Shown: positions 6,945 to 12,773 of the stretch, one piece after another
Position numbering within the stretch: position 1 is the first letter of the stretch
How the letters are laid out: the number at the start of each line of letters is the position of its first letter
Source: CAZQLW01 sp964639875
Lineage (GTDB): Archaea > Nanobdellota > Nanobdellia > Woesearchaeales > GW2011-AR9
Assembly (NCBI GenBank): GCA_964639875.1
Contig: CAZXEM010000023.1
Coordinates: 1 to 15,907 of the forward strand
Reading direction: 5' to 3'
Length of the DNA: 15,907 bases
The notes under the pieces: model-generated
The model's database searches: none
Seen by the model: only the letters and a program-made list of their open reading frames with translations
What the model was told of the DNA's origin: nothing
Program-made: the position numbers and the translations under genes

Positions 6945-7916
6945 TTATTTAAATATTAACATCGCATCTCCTAACGAGAAAAACCGATATCTCTGTTCTA
7001 CTGCTTCATTATAAGCTTTAAGTAATCGTTCTCTTTCAGCATAAGCAGAAGTTAATAGTAGTAATGAAGATTGTGGTAAATGAAAATTCGTTAACATTGC
7101 TTTAATATCTGCTTTAAACTGGTGTCCCGGTTTGATAAAAATTTCTGAAATCCCTGTTGTTGGTTGAATTTCATTATTTTCCCAGTGACAGGATTCTAAA
7201 CATTTAACAACAGTTGTTCCCACGGCAATAATCTTCCCTGAATTAATTATCTCTGCATTTTCTTTGTCAACAGAGAAATACTCTTGACCTGTTGAATGAG
7301 TTTCAATATTCCTTATTGACAAAAAAGTTGCAAAAGAAATATCTAATTGAATTTTAGCAATCTTAATGCCCTTCTCTTCAATCTTCTTTAAAAGTTCTGG
7401 AGTGAAATGTAAACCTGCTGTTGGTGCTGCTAAAGAGCCAGGAATTTTAGCATAAGTTGTTTGATAATCCTCTTCAGGAACATATTCTTTAATGTACGGC
7501 GGAGTTAACAATTCACATTCTTCCTCTTTAATTTCTTTATCGAACTCTAATTCAAAAATATCTTCGTTTTGTTTAATAATTTTAGCAGAATTATCTTTGA
7601 AATATAATTTAATTCCCGGATAAGGATTTCTTCCTTTTACCCTAGCAATAAACTTATTATCATCTAATTTTTTGATTAAAGTAACTTCAACGGGGCTACC
7701 TGATTCTTTCTGGCCAATTAATTTACAACGTTTAACTTTAGTTTCATTAATTACCAGAACATCTCCTGCTTCTAAATAATCAACAATTTCAAAGAACTTT
7801 TTGTGTTCAATTTTGTTATCTTTAAGAATTAATAACTTACAATGATCTCGAGGAGAGAAAGCTTTCTGAGCGATAAGCTCTTCCGGAAGATTGTAGTTGT
7901 ATTCGTTGAGATTCAT
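6945..7916 (-). CDS. queA: QueA: SAM:tRNA ribosyltransferase-isomerase (queuosine synthesis)
   Basis: A 323-residue QueA. In bacteria it transfers the ribosyl part of SAM onto preQ1 at tRNA position 34 to make epoxyqueuosine. Recognisable blocks are LTPPYIKEY near 137-145, SLAAPTAGLHFT at 161-172, VGTTVVKCLES at 232-242, LTNFHLPQSS at 275-284, and the YRFFSLGDAML end. It is shorter than the roughly 345-356 residues of many bacterial forms. One conserved block deviates: the usual HVGxGTF reads LDISFATF at 191-198. The ATG lies in an ATGA overlap with the phosphatase stop, so translation is probably coupled. It is third in the tgt-phosphatase-queA operon. A bacterial queuosine enzyme is unexpected in an archaeon and suggests transfer (inference). 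Confidence 0.93.
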   Translation of the reverse strand: MNLNEYNYNLPEELIAQKAFSPRDHCKLLILKDNKIEHKKFFEIVDYLEAGDVLVINETKVKRCKLIGQKESGSPVEVTLIKKLDDNKFIARVKGRNPYPGIKLYFKDNSAKIIKQNEDIFELEFDKEIKEEECELLTPPYIKEYVPEEDYQTTYAKIPGSLAAPTAGLHFTPELLKKIEEKGIKIAKIQLDISFATFLSIRNIETHSTGQEYFSVDKENAEIINSGKIIAVGTTVVKCLESCHWENNEIQPTTGISEIFIKPGHQFKADIKAMLTNFHLPQSSLLLLTSAYAERERLLKAYNEAVEQRYRFFSLGDAMLIFK

Positions 7917-8506
7917 TTTAAATGTTGATCACAATTAATAGTTGTAAGTTCAAATGTTTCATTTTGATAATTAATTTCTGTTATTGAAGTGTTTTTGATA
8001 GAAATATATTCATCACTTTCAATAGGAATATTTTGAAGATGGAGTAAATAAGTAGTTATTGGTCCGCCATGAGTTACTACTAAAACAGTTTTATCTTCAT
8101 GTTTATCTAACAACGATTCCATAAAATTAACTACTCTTTCTGAAACTTGAAATAAAGTTTCACCACCATCAAAGTCCCAAGCATAATAAGGAATGCCCAT
8201 TTCTTTTTGGGCAGCGTTTCTTTCTTCCCGAGTTTTACCCGTAAATTTCCCTTTGGCTTGTTCACGTAGTTCTTGAGAGACAACAATCCCTAACCCAGAA
8301 TGATAATTAACAATTTCTTCAGCCGTGTCAACACACCGACTTAAATCAGAAGAATAACAAAAATCAATTTTTTCATTTTTAAGTCTTAAAGCTACTTTTT
8401 TTGCTTGTTCTTGCCCAAGCTCATTTAATTGAGAATTTAAATGTCCCTGAACTATCTTAGCAGCATTCTCATAAGTTTCTCCGTGCCTAACAATTATAAG
8501 TTTCAT
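7913..8506 (-). CDS. Histidine phosphatase (phosphoglycerate-mutase superfamily) within the queuosine operon
   Basis: A 197-residue branch-1 histidine phosphatase. The N-terminal RHGET has the phospho-acceptor His8; Arg57 lies in the YSSDLSRC block; Glu82 lies in LREQAKGKFTG; and His146 lies in VVTHGGP. These form the usual catalytic pocket of broad phosphomonoesterases such as CobC-like or PhoE-like enzymes. ATG 8506 is chosen over GTG 8518 because it forms an ATGA overlap with the tgt stop and opens with the family's MKLIIVRHGET. It also overlaps queA by ATGA, so it is wedged between two queuosine genes. A role on a queuosine-related nucleotide is possible but inferred from position only; an unrelated sugar or nucleotide phosphatase is the alternative. 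Confidence 0.9.
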   Translation of the reverse strand: MKLIIVRHGETYENAAKIVQGHLNSQLNELGQEQAKKVALRLKNEKIDFCYSSDLSRCVDTAEEIVNYHSGLGIVVSQELREQAKGKFTGKTREERNAAQKEMGIPYYAWDFDGGETLFQVSERVVNFMESLLDKHEDKTVLVVTHGGPITTYLLHLQNIPIESDEYISIKNTSITEINYQNETFELTTINCDQHLK

Positions 8507-9651
8507 TTCCCTAACCACTTCTCTTTCAACTCCAGAAATGTTCCATCTTCAATACTTTCCCTAATTTCGTCCATCATTCTCTTAAAAAAATAAAGATTGT
8601 GATATGTAACTAAAGTGTAAACTAATAACTCATTAGCTTTGAATAAATGATGAAGATAACCGCGAGAAAAGTTTTTACAAGTATAACAATCACAATTTTT
8701 ATCTAATGGCCCTTTATCCTCTTTAAATTTAGAATTAGTAATTCGATAACGAAACCTGTTTTCTTCAGTTCCACCAGACTCTGGTCGGAAGAAAGCATAA
8801 CCAGATCTAGCCAATCTTGTTGGTAAGACACAATCAAACGTATCTAAACCAAGAGAAACATAATTGAAAATGTCTTCTACTGCTCCGATACCAAGAAGAT
8901 GTTTAGTTTTCTCTTCAGGAAGAAATTTCATTGCGTGTTCAACAAGAGAAAAACTTTCCTCTTTTGGATCGCCGAAGATACTTCCAATAGCAAGGGCATC
9001 AAAATCTAAAGAAGCAATGAATTTCGCACTTTCTTCTCTGAGATCTTTAAATCTTCCACCTTGGACAATTCCAATCAAAGCTTGTTTCTTATCAACGTTC
9101 AATTTCTTAAACTCAGCCAAACTTCTTTCTTCCCAAGCATGTGTTCTAGCAAGAGATTCTTTAGTAGTTTCATAATCTGCATTAATGTCTAGACATTGAT
9201 CAAATGCAAAAATCAAGTCTGCTCCTAACTTACGTTGAATTTGCATAGATTTTTCAGGAGTAAATTCATGCTTAGAAGCGTCAATGTGCGATTTAAAAAT
9301 AACTTTATCCTCATTAACTTGACAAAGACCATCATTTAAACTCATAACTTGAAAACCACCAGAATCGGTAAACATTGGCTTATGCCAAGCAGACACTTTT
9401 TGTAATCCACCCAATTTTTCAATAGTTTCTGCTCCTGGTTGCAGATATAAGTGATAAGTATTACTAAGGATAGCATCAAACCCAATTTCATTAAGTTGTG
9501 CTGGAGTTAAAGCTTTTACCGTTGCTTTAGTAGCTACTGGAATGAACGCAGGAGTTCTAATTTCTCCATGTGCTGTTTTAATTATTCCTGTTCGAGCGAG
9601 TCCAAGTTTCTTGTTTATTGTAAAAGAAAACATACTTTGTTCTTCTTTCAT
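8503..9651 (-). CDS. tgt: Tgt: tRNA-guanine(34) transglycosylase, bacterial type
   Basis: Up to 382 residues. It exchanges guanine 34 of GUN-anticodon tRNAs for a queuosine precursor base. Visible are Asp96 in TDSGGFQV, Asp151 in FDQC, the VQGG loop near 197, the nucleophile Asp273 in FDCVLPTR, and a zinc site with Cys320, Cys322, Cys325 and a His of YLHHL. The single catalytic-domain size and FDCVLPTR mark the bacterial or eukaryotic type, not archaeal ArcTGT with its PUA extension. The base-binding loop is unusual: AIGSIFGDPKE replaces the common AVGGLAVGEPKE and is one residue shorter. An internal Met7 at 9633 aligns better with family starts and may be the true start. First gene of the operon, divergent from the 9687 gene. 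Confidence 0.93.
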   Translation of the reverse strand: MKEEQSMFSFTINKKLGLARTGIIKTAHGEIRTPAFIPVATKATVKALTPAQLNEIGFDAILSNTYHLYLQPGAETIEKLGGLQKVSAWHKPMFTDSGGFQVMSLNDGLCQVNEDKVIFKSHIDASKHEFTPEKSMQIQRKLGADLIFAFDQCLDINADYETTKESLARTHAWEERSLAEFKKLNVDKKQALIGIVQGGRFKDLREESAKFIASLDFDALAIGSIFGDPKEESFSLVEHAMKFLPEEKTKHLLGIGAVEDIFNYVSLGLDTFDCVLPTRLARSGYAFFRPESGGTEENRFRYRITNSKFKEDKGPLDKNCDCYTCKNFSRGYLHHLFKANELLVYTLVTYHNLYFFKRMMDEIRESIEDGTFLELKEKWLGK

Positions 9652-9656
9652 AACAT

Positions 9657-9667
9657 TTTTAAAAATC
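9657..9667. promoter_or_regulatory. Possible shared TATA-like element between tgt and the 9687 gene
   Basis: TTTTTAAAAAT is nearly symmetrical. Its centre is 25 bp from the plus-strand ATG at 9687 and 29 bp from the internal tgt ATG at 9633. It may serve both directions if tgt starts at Met7. If tgt starts at 9651, a different element near 9677 would be needed. Confidence 0.4.
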
Positions 9668-9686
9668 TTCCCCTTAAAAAAAGTAA

Positions 9687-10028
9687 ATGGAGCAAAAAAG
9701 TCTAGAAAGTGAAGTTTTTGGTTATCTTAACAGACAGCTTCATAAATTCGGACTAGAAGGAAATGTTATTTCTATCCTTGTTCATAACAGGAAAAAAGAT
9801 GAATTTTATTGTTACGGAAAAATAATAGAAAAGGAAAACATTATTTCTCGGTTAAATTTAAACACACCTAAAGAGGTTTCTTATCCAAATATTGAAGAGT
9901 TATCATCTTATCGAGAGGGATGTTTTATTTTTGCCAGTGATTTTATGATTAAAGAAAAAAAAACTTATGTGGCTTTAGTTGACATCTCTTTCAGTGGTAC
10001 TGCCGAAGTGTTCCCTTATCCTAGATGA
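9687..10028 (+). CDS. Unknown 113-residue protein
   Basis: I do not recognise this protein. It is small, soluble and without a signal peptide. It appears to have an N-terminal helix (SLESEVFGYLNRQLHKFG) followed by several strands (VISILVHNR, EFYCYGKII, CFIFASDFMI, TYVALVDISFSG). A TATA-like box 25 bp upstream and typical codon use support it as a real leaderless gene. It is divergent from the queuosine operon and lies 47 bp upstream of the interrupted tRNA gene, which has its own promoter. Confidence 0.65.
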   Translation: MEQKSLESEVFGYLNRQLHKFGLEGNVISILVHNRKKDEFYCYGKIIEKENIISRLNLNTPKEVSYPNIEELSSYREGCFIFASDFMIKEKKTYVALVDISFSGTAEVFPYPR

Positions 10029-10043
10029 AATACAACTGAAAGA

Positions 10044-10051
10044 TTTAAAAA
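10044..10051 (+). promoter_or_regulatory. TATA-like box of the tRNA-Arg gene
   Basis: TTTAAAAA is centred about 28 bp before the first base of the tRNA at 10076. This is the expected place for the single archaeal RNA polymerase to start with a leader of a few bases. Confidence 0.5.
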
Positions 10052-10097
10052 CTATCTCTCTTTTTCTCAGTTCATGGGCCTATAGCATAACCTGGAT

Positions 10098-10112
10098 TTT
10101 TAATAACCAGAC
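10098..10112 (+). other. tRNA intron 1, D-loop (position 20a/21), 15 nt
   Basis: The BHB motif is visible. A 4-bp central helix pairs exon CTGG (10092-10095) with intron CCAG (10107-10110). It is flanked by 3-nt bulges ATT (10096-10098) and ACA (10111-10113), with cuts after the second base of each. The inner helix is only two pairs (10099-10100 with 10105-10106), closing a 4-nt loop. Removal restores an ordinary D-loop, AACCTGGATA, which is independent support for the boundaries. Confidence 0.85.
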
Positions 10113-10129
10113 AGTGCGGCCGGCTTCGG

Positions 10130-10146
10130 CTCTGAAAAGAGAAGAT
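10130..10146 (+). other. tRNA intron 2, anticodon loop (position 37/38), 17 nt
   Basis: This is a strict hBHBh' motif at the canonical archaeal site. The central helix pairs exon CTTC (10124-10127) with GAAG (10141-10144). Bulges are GGC (10128-10130) and ATA (10145-10147), and the inner 3-bp stem (10131-10133 with 10138-10140) is capped by a GAAA tetraloop. Cutting after the second base of each bulge leaves the 7-nt loop CUUCGGA, with anticodon UCG. Confidence 0.93.
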
Positions 10147-10167
10147 ACCGGTTGATTAGGGTTCGAA

Positions 10168-10255
10168 CAGTTCTTTCGCGAACTGGGAGCGAAGTGCGGG
10201 ATGCGCTTGCTTTGCAAGCTTACCCCCACGCGAAACCAGGAAAGAATTACGAAAG
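10168..10255 (+). other. tRNA intron 3, T-loop (position 59/60), 88 nt
   Basis: The central helix pairs exon TTCG (10162-10165) with CGAA (10250-10253). Bulges are AAC (10166-10168) and AGT (10254-10256), and excision restores the T-loop UUCGAAU. The intron folds as one long arm: 10169-10177 with 10240-10248 (9 bp, one unpaired A at 10249), CTGG 10183-10186 with CCAG 10236-10239, G/C-rich pairing of 10194-10200 with 10223-10229 (one mismatch), and a terminal hairpin 10205-10210 with 10214-10219. It is longer than the mature tRNA and far more GC-rich than the surrounding genes. Confidence 0.87.
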
Positions 10256-10289
10256 TCCCTATAGGCCCACTTCATTCTTATAAAATATT

Positions 10290-10331
10290 AATTAAAAAAC
10301 AGAAAGAAAGAAAAAAATAAAAGAAAAAAAA
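10290..10331 (-). terminator. T-rich termination region after the nucleotidyltransferase-like gene
   Basis: Read on the minus strand, the bases just past the stop at 10332 contain several runs of six to eight T broken by single other bases. This is typical of archaeal intrinsic termination without a hairpin. It also separates this gene from the tRNA on the other strand. Confidence 0.45.
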
Positions 10332-12215
10332 TTAATTGATTAAAACTTCAACTTCTCTACCGAAAACGTTTTTCATATCTTCAAAAATTGGTTCTTTAAT
10401 AAAAGCTCGTTTAGGCATTTTCACAGTAGCAAGAACTTTTTCAAAATCTTCTAAACTAGAATCTTCAAGTGTTCCTAAACTACCATCAGGGTTAAGTTGC
10501 GCTTTTTCAATTTTCTTTTCTTTACTATCAATATCATGAAAAACAAAAGCAACTTTATCAAGTAAAATAATCTCGCCGTAACGTTCACCATACTTAACTT
10601 TAATTTTTGCCCTTTCCATTTCTCTTCCCCGTTTACGTTGCATATACTCAACAAGGAACTGAATTAAACCAGTACTACCTTTCCTAGCTTTCTCAATATC
10701 AATCTTGGTTAACTTTCCCTTATCATGTTTAGTTTTCGCTTCCACAATCTCGTTCAAGTCTCTCAAGAATCGAGCTGGAACTTTTCCAGTACTAATAAGT
10801 TCATCTTCGAACAACTTAATGATCTCTTCATCCTGTGCTCTCTCGACTCCTTCCAATTTAAGAACATCACGGATAATGGTCATTATTTCGTCATACAATA
10901 ACAAGACACTTTTCTGGTTATGCATCAATTCAATCTTAGTAAAAAGTCCTTTAACTTCTTTCAGATATCTTTCAGAATTGTTAATATATACGTCAAGTTC
11001 AGTACCAGTAACTTCTTTCTTAATACCGTACTCAATATCTTTGTGAAGTTTAACGTTAGCTCTTAAAATGTCAATGAACTCCTTTTTCAAAAGTTTTTCT
11101 TTCTTCACAAAAACTTCTTCCATCACGTCAGGAGTTTCTCTCGGAGTTGGTGGTGGTAAACCGTACAACATAATCGCTGCCTGGCTCGGAGTTAAAATTG
11201 CATAAAAGATATCTTCCATCCCCATATCTTTAAGTTTCATCTTGATCCGTTTAATGCTCTGTTCACCAGTACTCATAAACAGTTCAATAGCTTCTCTGCT
11301 CGGCTTAATCCGACCCATTTTTAACAACTGTTTCCAAGGCATGAAAATTCCTCGGTCATAAAATGGTACGCCGTCCCTTAAGAAAGTAAACACAATCGGA
11401 TTAGCTTCTTTAAGAGAATCCCAAACGTCAGTCAAAATGTGTACCTGGCAACTTAACTTATTTTTAATTCCAGTCATTTCACCAGCTTCAATTGCCATTC
11501 CAGCAATTATTGCTCTTAACTTATCTTTAAGTTCTGCCCGAGTCATCTTTTTAACGTCAGTATCATCAATAATTATCCAAACATCAATGTCAGACTGAGG
11601 AGTAGCTTTTCCCCTTGTTAATGAACCCATTAAAACGTAACTTAAAATGTATTTATCAAACTTTTTAATGACCATAGATTTGTGGATTTCAGTAATCTTT
11701 ATCGCTGCTAAAACGCCGGTATCATGAATTGGTACACCTACAGAAATTAACTTGTTCAAATCACTTTTACCATCATAACAGTTTTGCCAAACATCGCTTA
11801 AAAGGATACTTTGAGTAACCATTTTCTTATCAACATCTTCAGCAATTTTTTTAATAATAGTAGAAAATTTTTGATGAAGTTCCTCTTTGGTCATTTTTTG
11901 TGAGGAAGTATCATCAACAACGATCATCAAGTTAATTTTTTCTTCTTCCGCTTTAGCTTTATCGTCTTTTTTATCTTTTTTATCTTCTTTACCTTTCTCT
12001 TGCGGTTTTTCTGGTGGAAGTAATGTTATTCCAACAATATAATCTCCAAATTTGTCAAGAACTTGATCTTTAAATTTGTCAATCTTTTGTTTTAAAGCTT
12101 TAAGTTTCTTCTCAACTTCAGGTGGTAATTTAGGTGCACCTGGTGGTAATTCCGTTTTATCTGAATCTTTATTAACTGCTTTCATTTGTTTAGGTTTAAC
12201 TGTTTTTTTCGCCAT
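10332..12215 (-). CDS. Tandem nucleotidyltransferase-domain protein, first copy degenerate
   Basis: A 627-residue protein. Residues about 186-290 form a Pol-beta-superfamily nucleotidyltransferase domain with the motif GSLTRGKATPQSDIDV (Gly197-Ser198, Asp209, Asp211). Residues about 54-168 look like a duplicated copy: both share the pattern DDT..KMT..EL..K...II, then DVW, then a GVP..D.G block. The first copy has lost the GS and DxD residues and has a Lys/Asp/Glu-rich insertion at about 70-93. A helical region to about 545 and a C-terminal strand-rich region follow. A pseudo-domain plus active domain suggests a regulated nucleotidyl transfer to RNA, protein or small molecule; the substrate is unknown. 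The Lys-rich N-terminus (MAKKTVKPK) could touch nucleic acid. No toxin-antitoxin partner is adjacent. Confidence 0.8.
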   Translation of the reverse strand: MAKKTVKPKQMKAVNKDSDKTELPPGAPKLPPEVEKKLKALKQKIDKFKDQVLDKFGDYIVGITLLPPEKPQEKGKEDKKDKKDDKAKAEEEKINLMIVVDDTSSQKMTKEELHQKFSTIIKKIAEDVDKKMVTQSILLSDVWQNCYDGKSDLNKLISVGVPIHDTGVLAAIKITEIHKSMVIKKFDKYILSYVLMGSLTRGKATPQSDIDVWIIIDDTDVKKMTRAELKDKLRAIIAGMAIEAGEMTGIKNKLSCQVHILTDVWDSLKEANPIVFTFLRDGVPFYDRGIFMPWKQLLKMGRIKPSREAIELFMSTGEQSIKRIKMKLKDMGMEDIFYAILTPSQAAIMLYGLPPPTPRETPDVMEEVFVKKEKLLKKEFIDILRANVKLHKDIEYGIKKEVTGTELDVYINNSERYLKEVKGLFTKIELMHNQKSVLLLYDEIMTIIRDVLKLEGVERAQDEEIIKLFEDELISTGKVPARFLRDLNEIVEAKTKHDKGKLTKIDIEKARKGSTGLIQFLVEYMQRKRGREMERAKIKVKYGERYGEIILLDKVAFVFHDIDSKEKKIEKAQLNPDGSLGTLEDSSLEDFEKVLATVKMPKRAFIKEPIFEDMKNVFGREVEVLIN

Positions 12216-12230
12216 ATTTTATTTATCCCC

Positions 12231-12320
12231 CTAGTGTGACATTTTAATAATGTAATATAACATATGTTTTCTAGGCTTATATTTGTTTCTGGTTCTAGTG
12301 AGACATTTTGGTCAATATGT
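12231..12320. repeat. Pair of imperfect direct repeats in a divergent promoter region
   Basis: CTAGTGTGACATTTT at 12231-12245 recurs as CTAGTGAGACATTTT at 12295-12309 (14 of 15 identical), 64 bp apart, with looser similarity continuing for several bases. The pair lies in the 165-bp gap between the tandem nucleotidyltransferase-like gene and the divergent OB-fold-like gene, so both copies could bind one regulator. An AGGGGGA in the minus-strand leader at about 12228-12234 is a possible ribosome site for the former. Confidence 0.45.
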
Positions 12321-12380
12321 TGAAAAATAGATATTTTAAACCGGAAATGATTAAATCAATTAGAAGAAAATAAGCTTATT

Positions 12381-12725
12381 ATGGACGAAAAAATCATTTT
12401 CAAAATATCTTTAATTATAGTTATTTTCGGTCTAGTTTTTCTCACATTTTACAGTGATGGTCTAGAATTAAAATCTGTTGAAAGAATTGATTCTGCTTTG
12501 CCTGAGCAAGAAATTAAGCTTAAAGGAGTTATTAATAAGCTTACTACTACTGAAAAAGTTTCTTTTATTGAATTGGAAGGCCAGAAAGTTGAAAAAACTA
12601 AAGTTATCTTGTTTCCAGATCAAGAGATATATCTTAAACAGGGCGATTACGTTGAACTTAGCGGGACAGTAGAAGAATATCAGGGCGAGAAGGAAGTTAT
12701 CGCTAACAAAGTTGTAGTAAAATAA
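12381..12725 (+). CDS. Membrane-anchored small OB-fold-like protein
   Basis: A 114-residue protein with one N-terminal membrane segment (about residues 5-24, very Ile/Phe/Leu-rich) and a single beta-rich domain. The pattern from residue about 40 (EIKLKGVINKL, FIELEG, TKVILFP, GDYVELSGTVEEYQGEKEVIANKVV) matches the five-strand OB-fold of tRNA-anticodon/RPA-like nucleic-acid-binding domains. The 'YQGEKEVIANKV' end is characteristic of that fold. Whether the domain faces inside or outside is unclear. If outside, it could bind extracellular nucleic acid or sugars. The short N-terminus and lack of a clear cleavage site favour an uncleaved anchor. Function is unassigned. Confidence 0.7.
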   Translation: MDEKIIFKISLIIVIFGLVFLTFYSDGLELKSVERIDSALPEQEIKLKGVINKLTTTEKVSFIELEGQKVEKTKVILFPDQEIYLKQGDYVELSGTVEEYQGEKEVIANKVVVK

Positions 12726-12740
12726 AACTTTTCTCAGAAA

Positions 12741-12750
12741 TTTTATAAAG
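12741..12750 (+). promoter_or_regulatory. TATA box for the 12774 gene
   Basis: TTTTATAAAG is centred 28 bp before the ATG at 12774. It gives this gene its own start although the preceding gene ends only 48 bases upstream. Confidence 0.55.
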
Positions 12751-12773
12751 AGATTGTCATTTCTTATTGAATA

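Larger units (their letters stand above)
10076..10269 (+). tRNA. tRNA-Arg(UCG) interrupted by three BHB introns
   Basis: The ends form a 7-bp acceptor stem (GGGCCTA / TAGGCCC) plus discriminator A10269; CCA is not encoded. U8 and A9 follow, then D-stem GCAT 10085-10088 with GTGC 10114-10117, and the anticodon stem 10119-10123 with 10148-10152. The anticodon is TCG at 10126-10128. A four-base variable region precedes T-stem TAGGG 10157-10161 with CCCTA 10257-10261. Exons are 10076-10097, 10113-10129, 10147-10167 and 10256-10269, joining to a 74-nt tRNA. That product has GG18-19, A14, A21, an A15-U48 pair, T-loop UUCGAAU, and the Arg-type C35 and A20. Three introns (15, 17 and 88 nt) account exactly for the rest. 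Because two introns are outside the anticodon loop, routine tRNA finders may miss this gene. Confidence 0.93.

Noticed and set aside
8864..9175. Plus-strand reading frame of about 103 codons
   Set aside because: It is antisense to the well-conserved tgt core and has no recognisable features.
10168..10255. Box C/D or H/ACA guide RNA inside intron 3
   Set aside because: I see no convincing C (RUGAUGA) and D (CUGA) pair in the intron, nor a clear ACA-tailed hairpin with a pseudouridylation pocket.
10075..10269. TGGGCCTATAG / CTATAGGCCCA as terminal inverted repeats of a small transposable element
   Set aside because: Seven of the pairs are the tRNA acceptor stem and the rest are U8, A9 and the T-stem side. 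The interior resolves completely into tRNA exons and BHB introns, and no target duplication flanks it.
10076..10269. RNase P RNA, SRP RNA or riboswitch
   Set aside because: The GAGGAAAGUCC and ACAGAA cores of RNase P and the GGAAGGGAGCAG-type SRP core are absent, while a full tRNA can be spliced out. A GAAAGTCC string near the end lies at the intron 3 junction and is coincidental.
10705..11046. Plus-strand reading frame of about 113 codons
   Set aside because: It is antisense to the tandem-NTase gene, Ser-rich from reversed Lys/Glu codons, and has no promoter or ribosome site.
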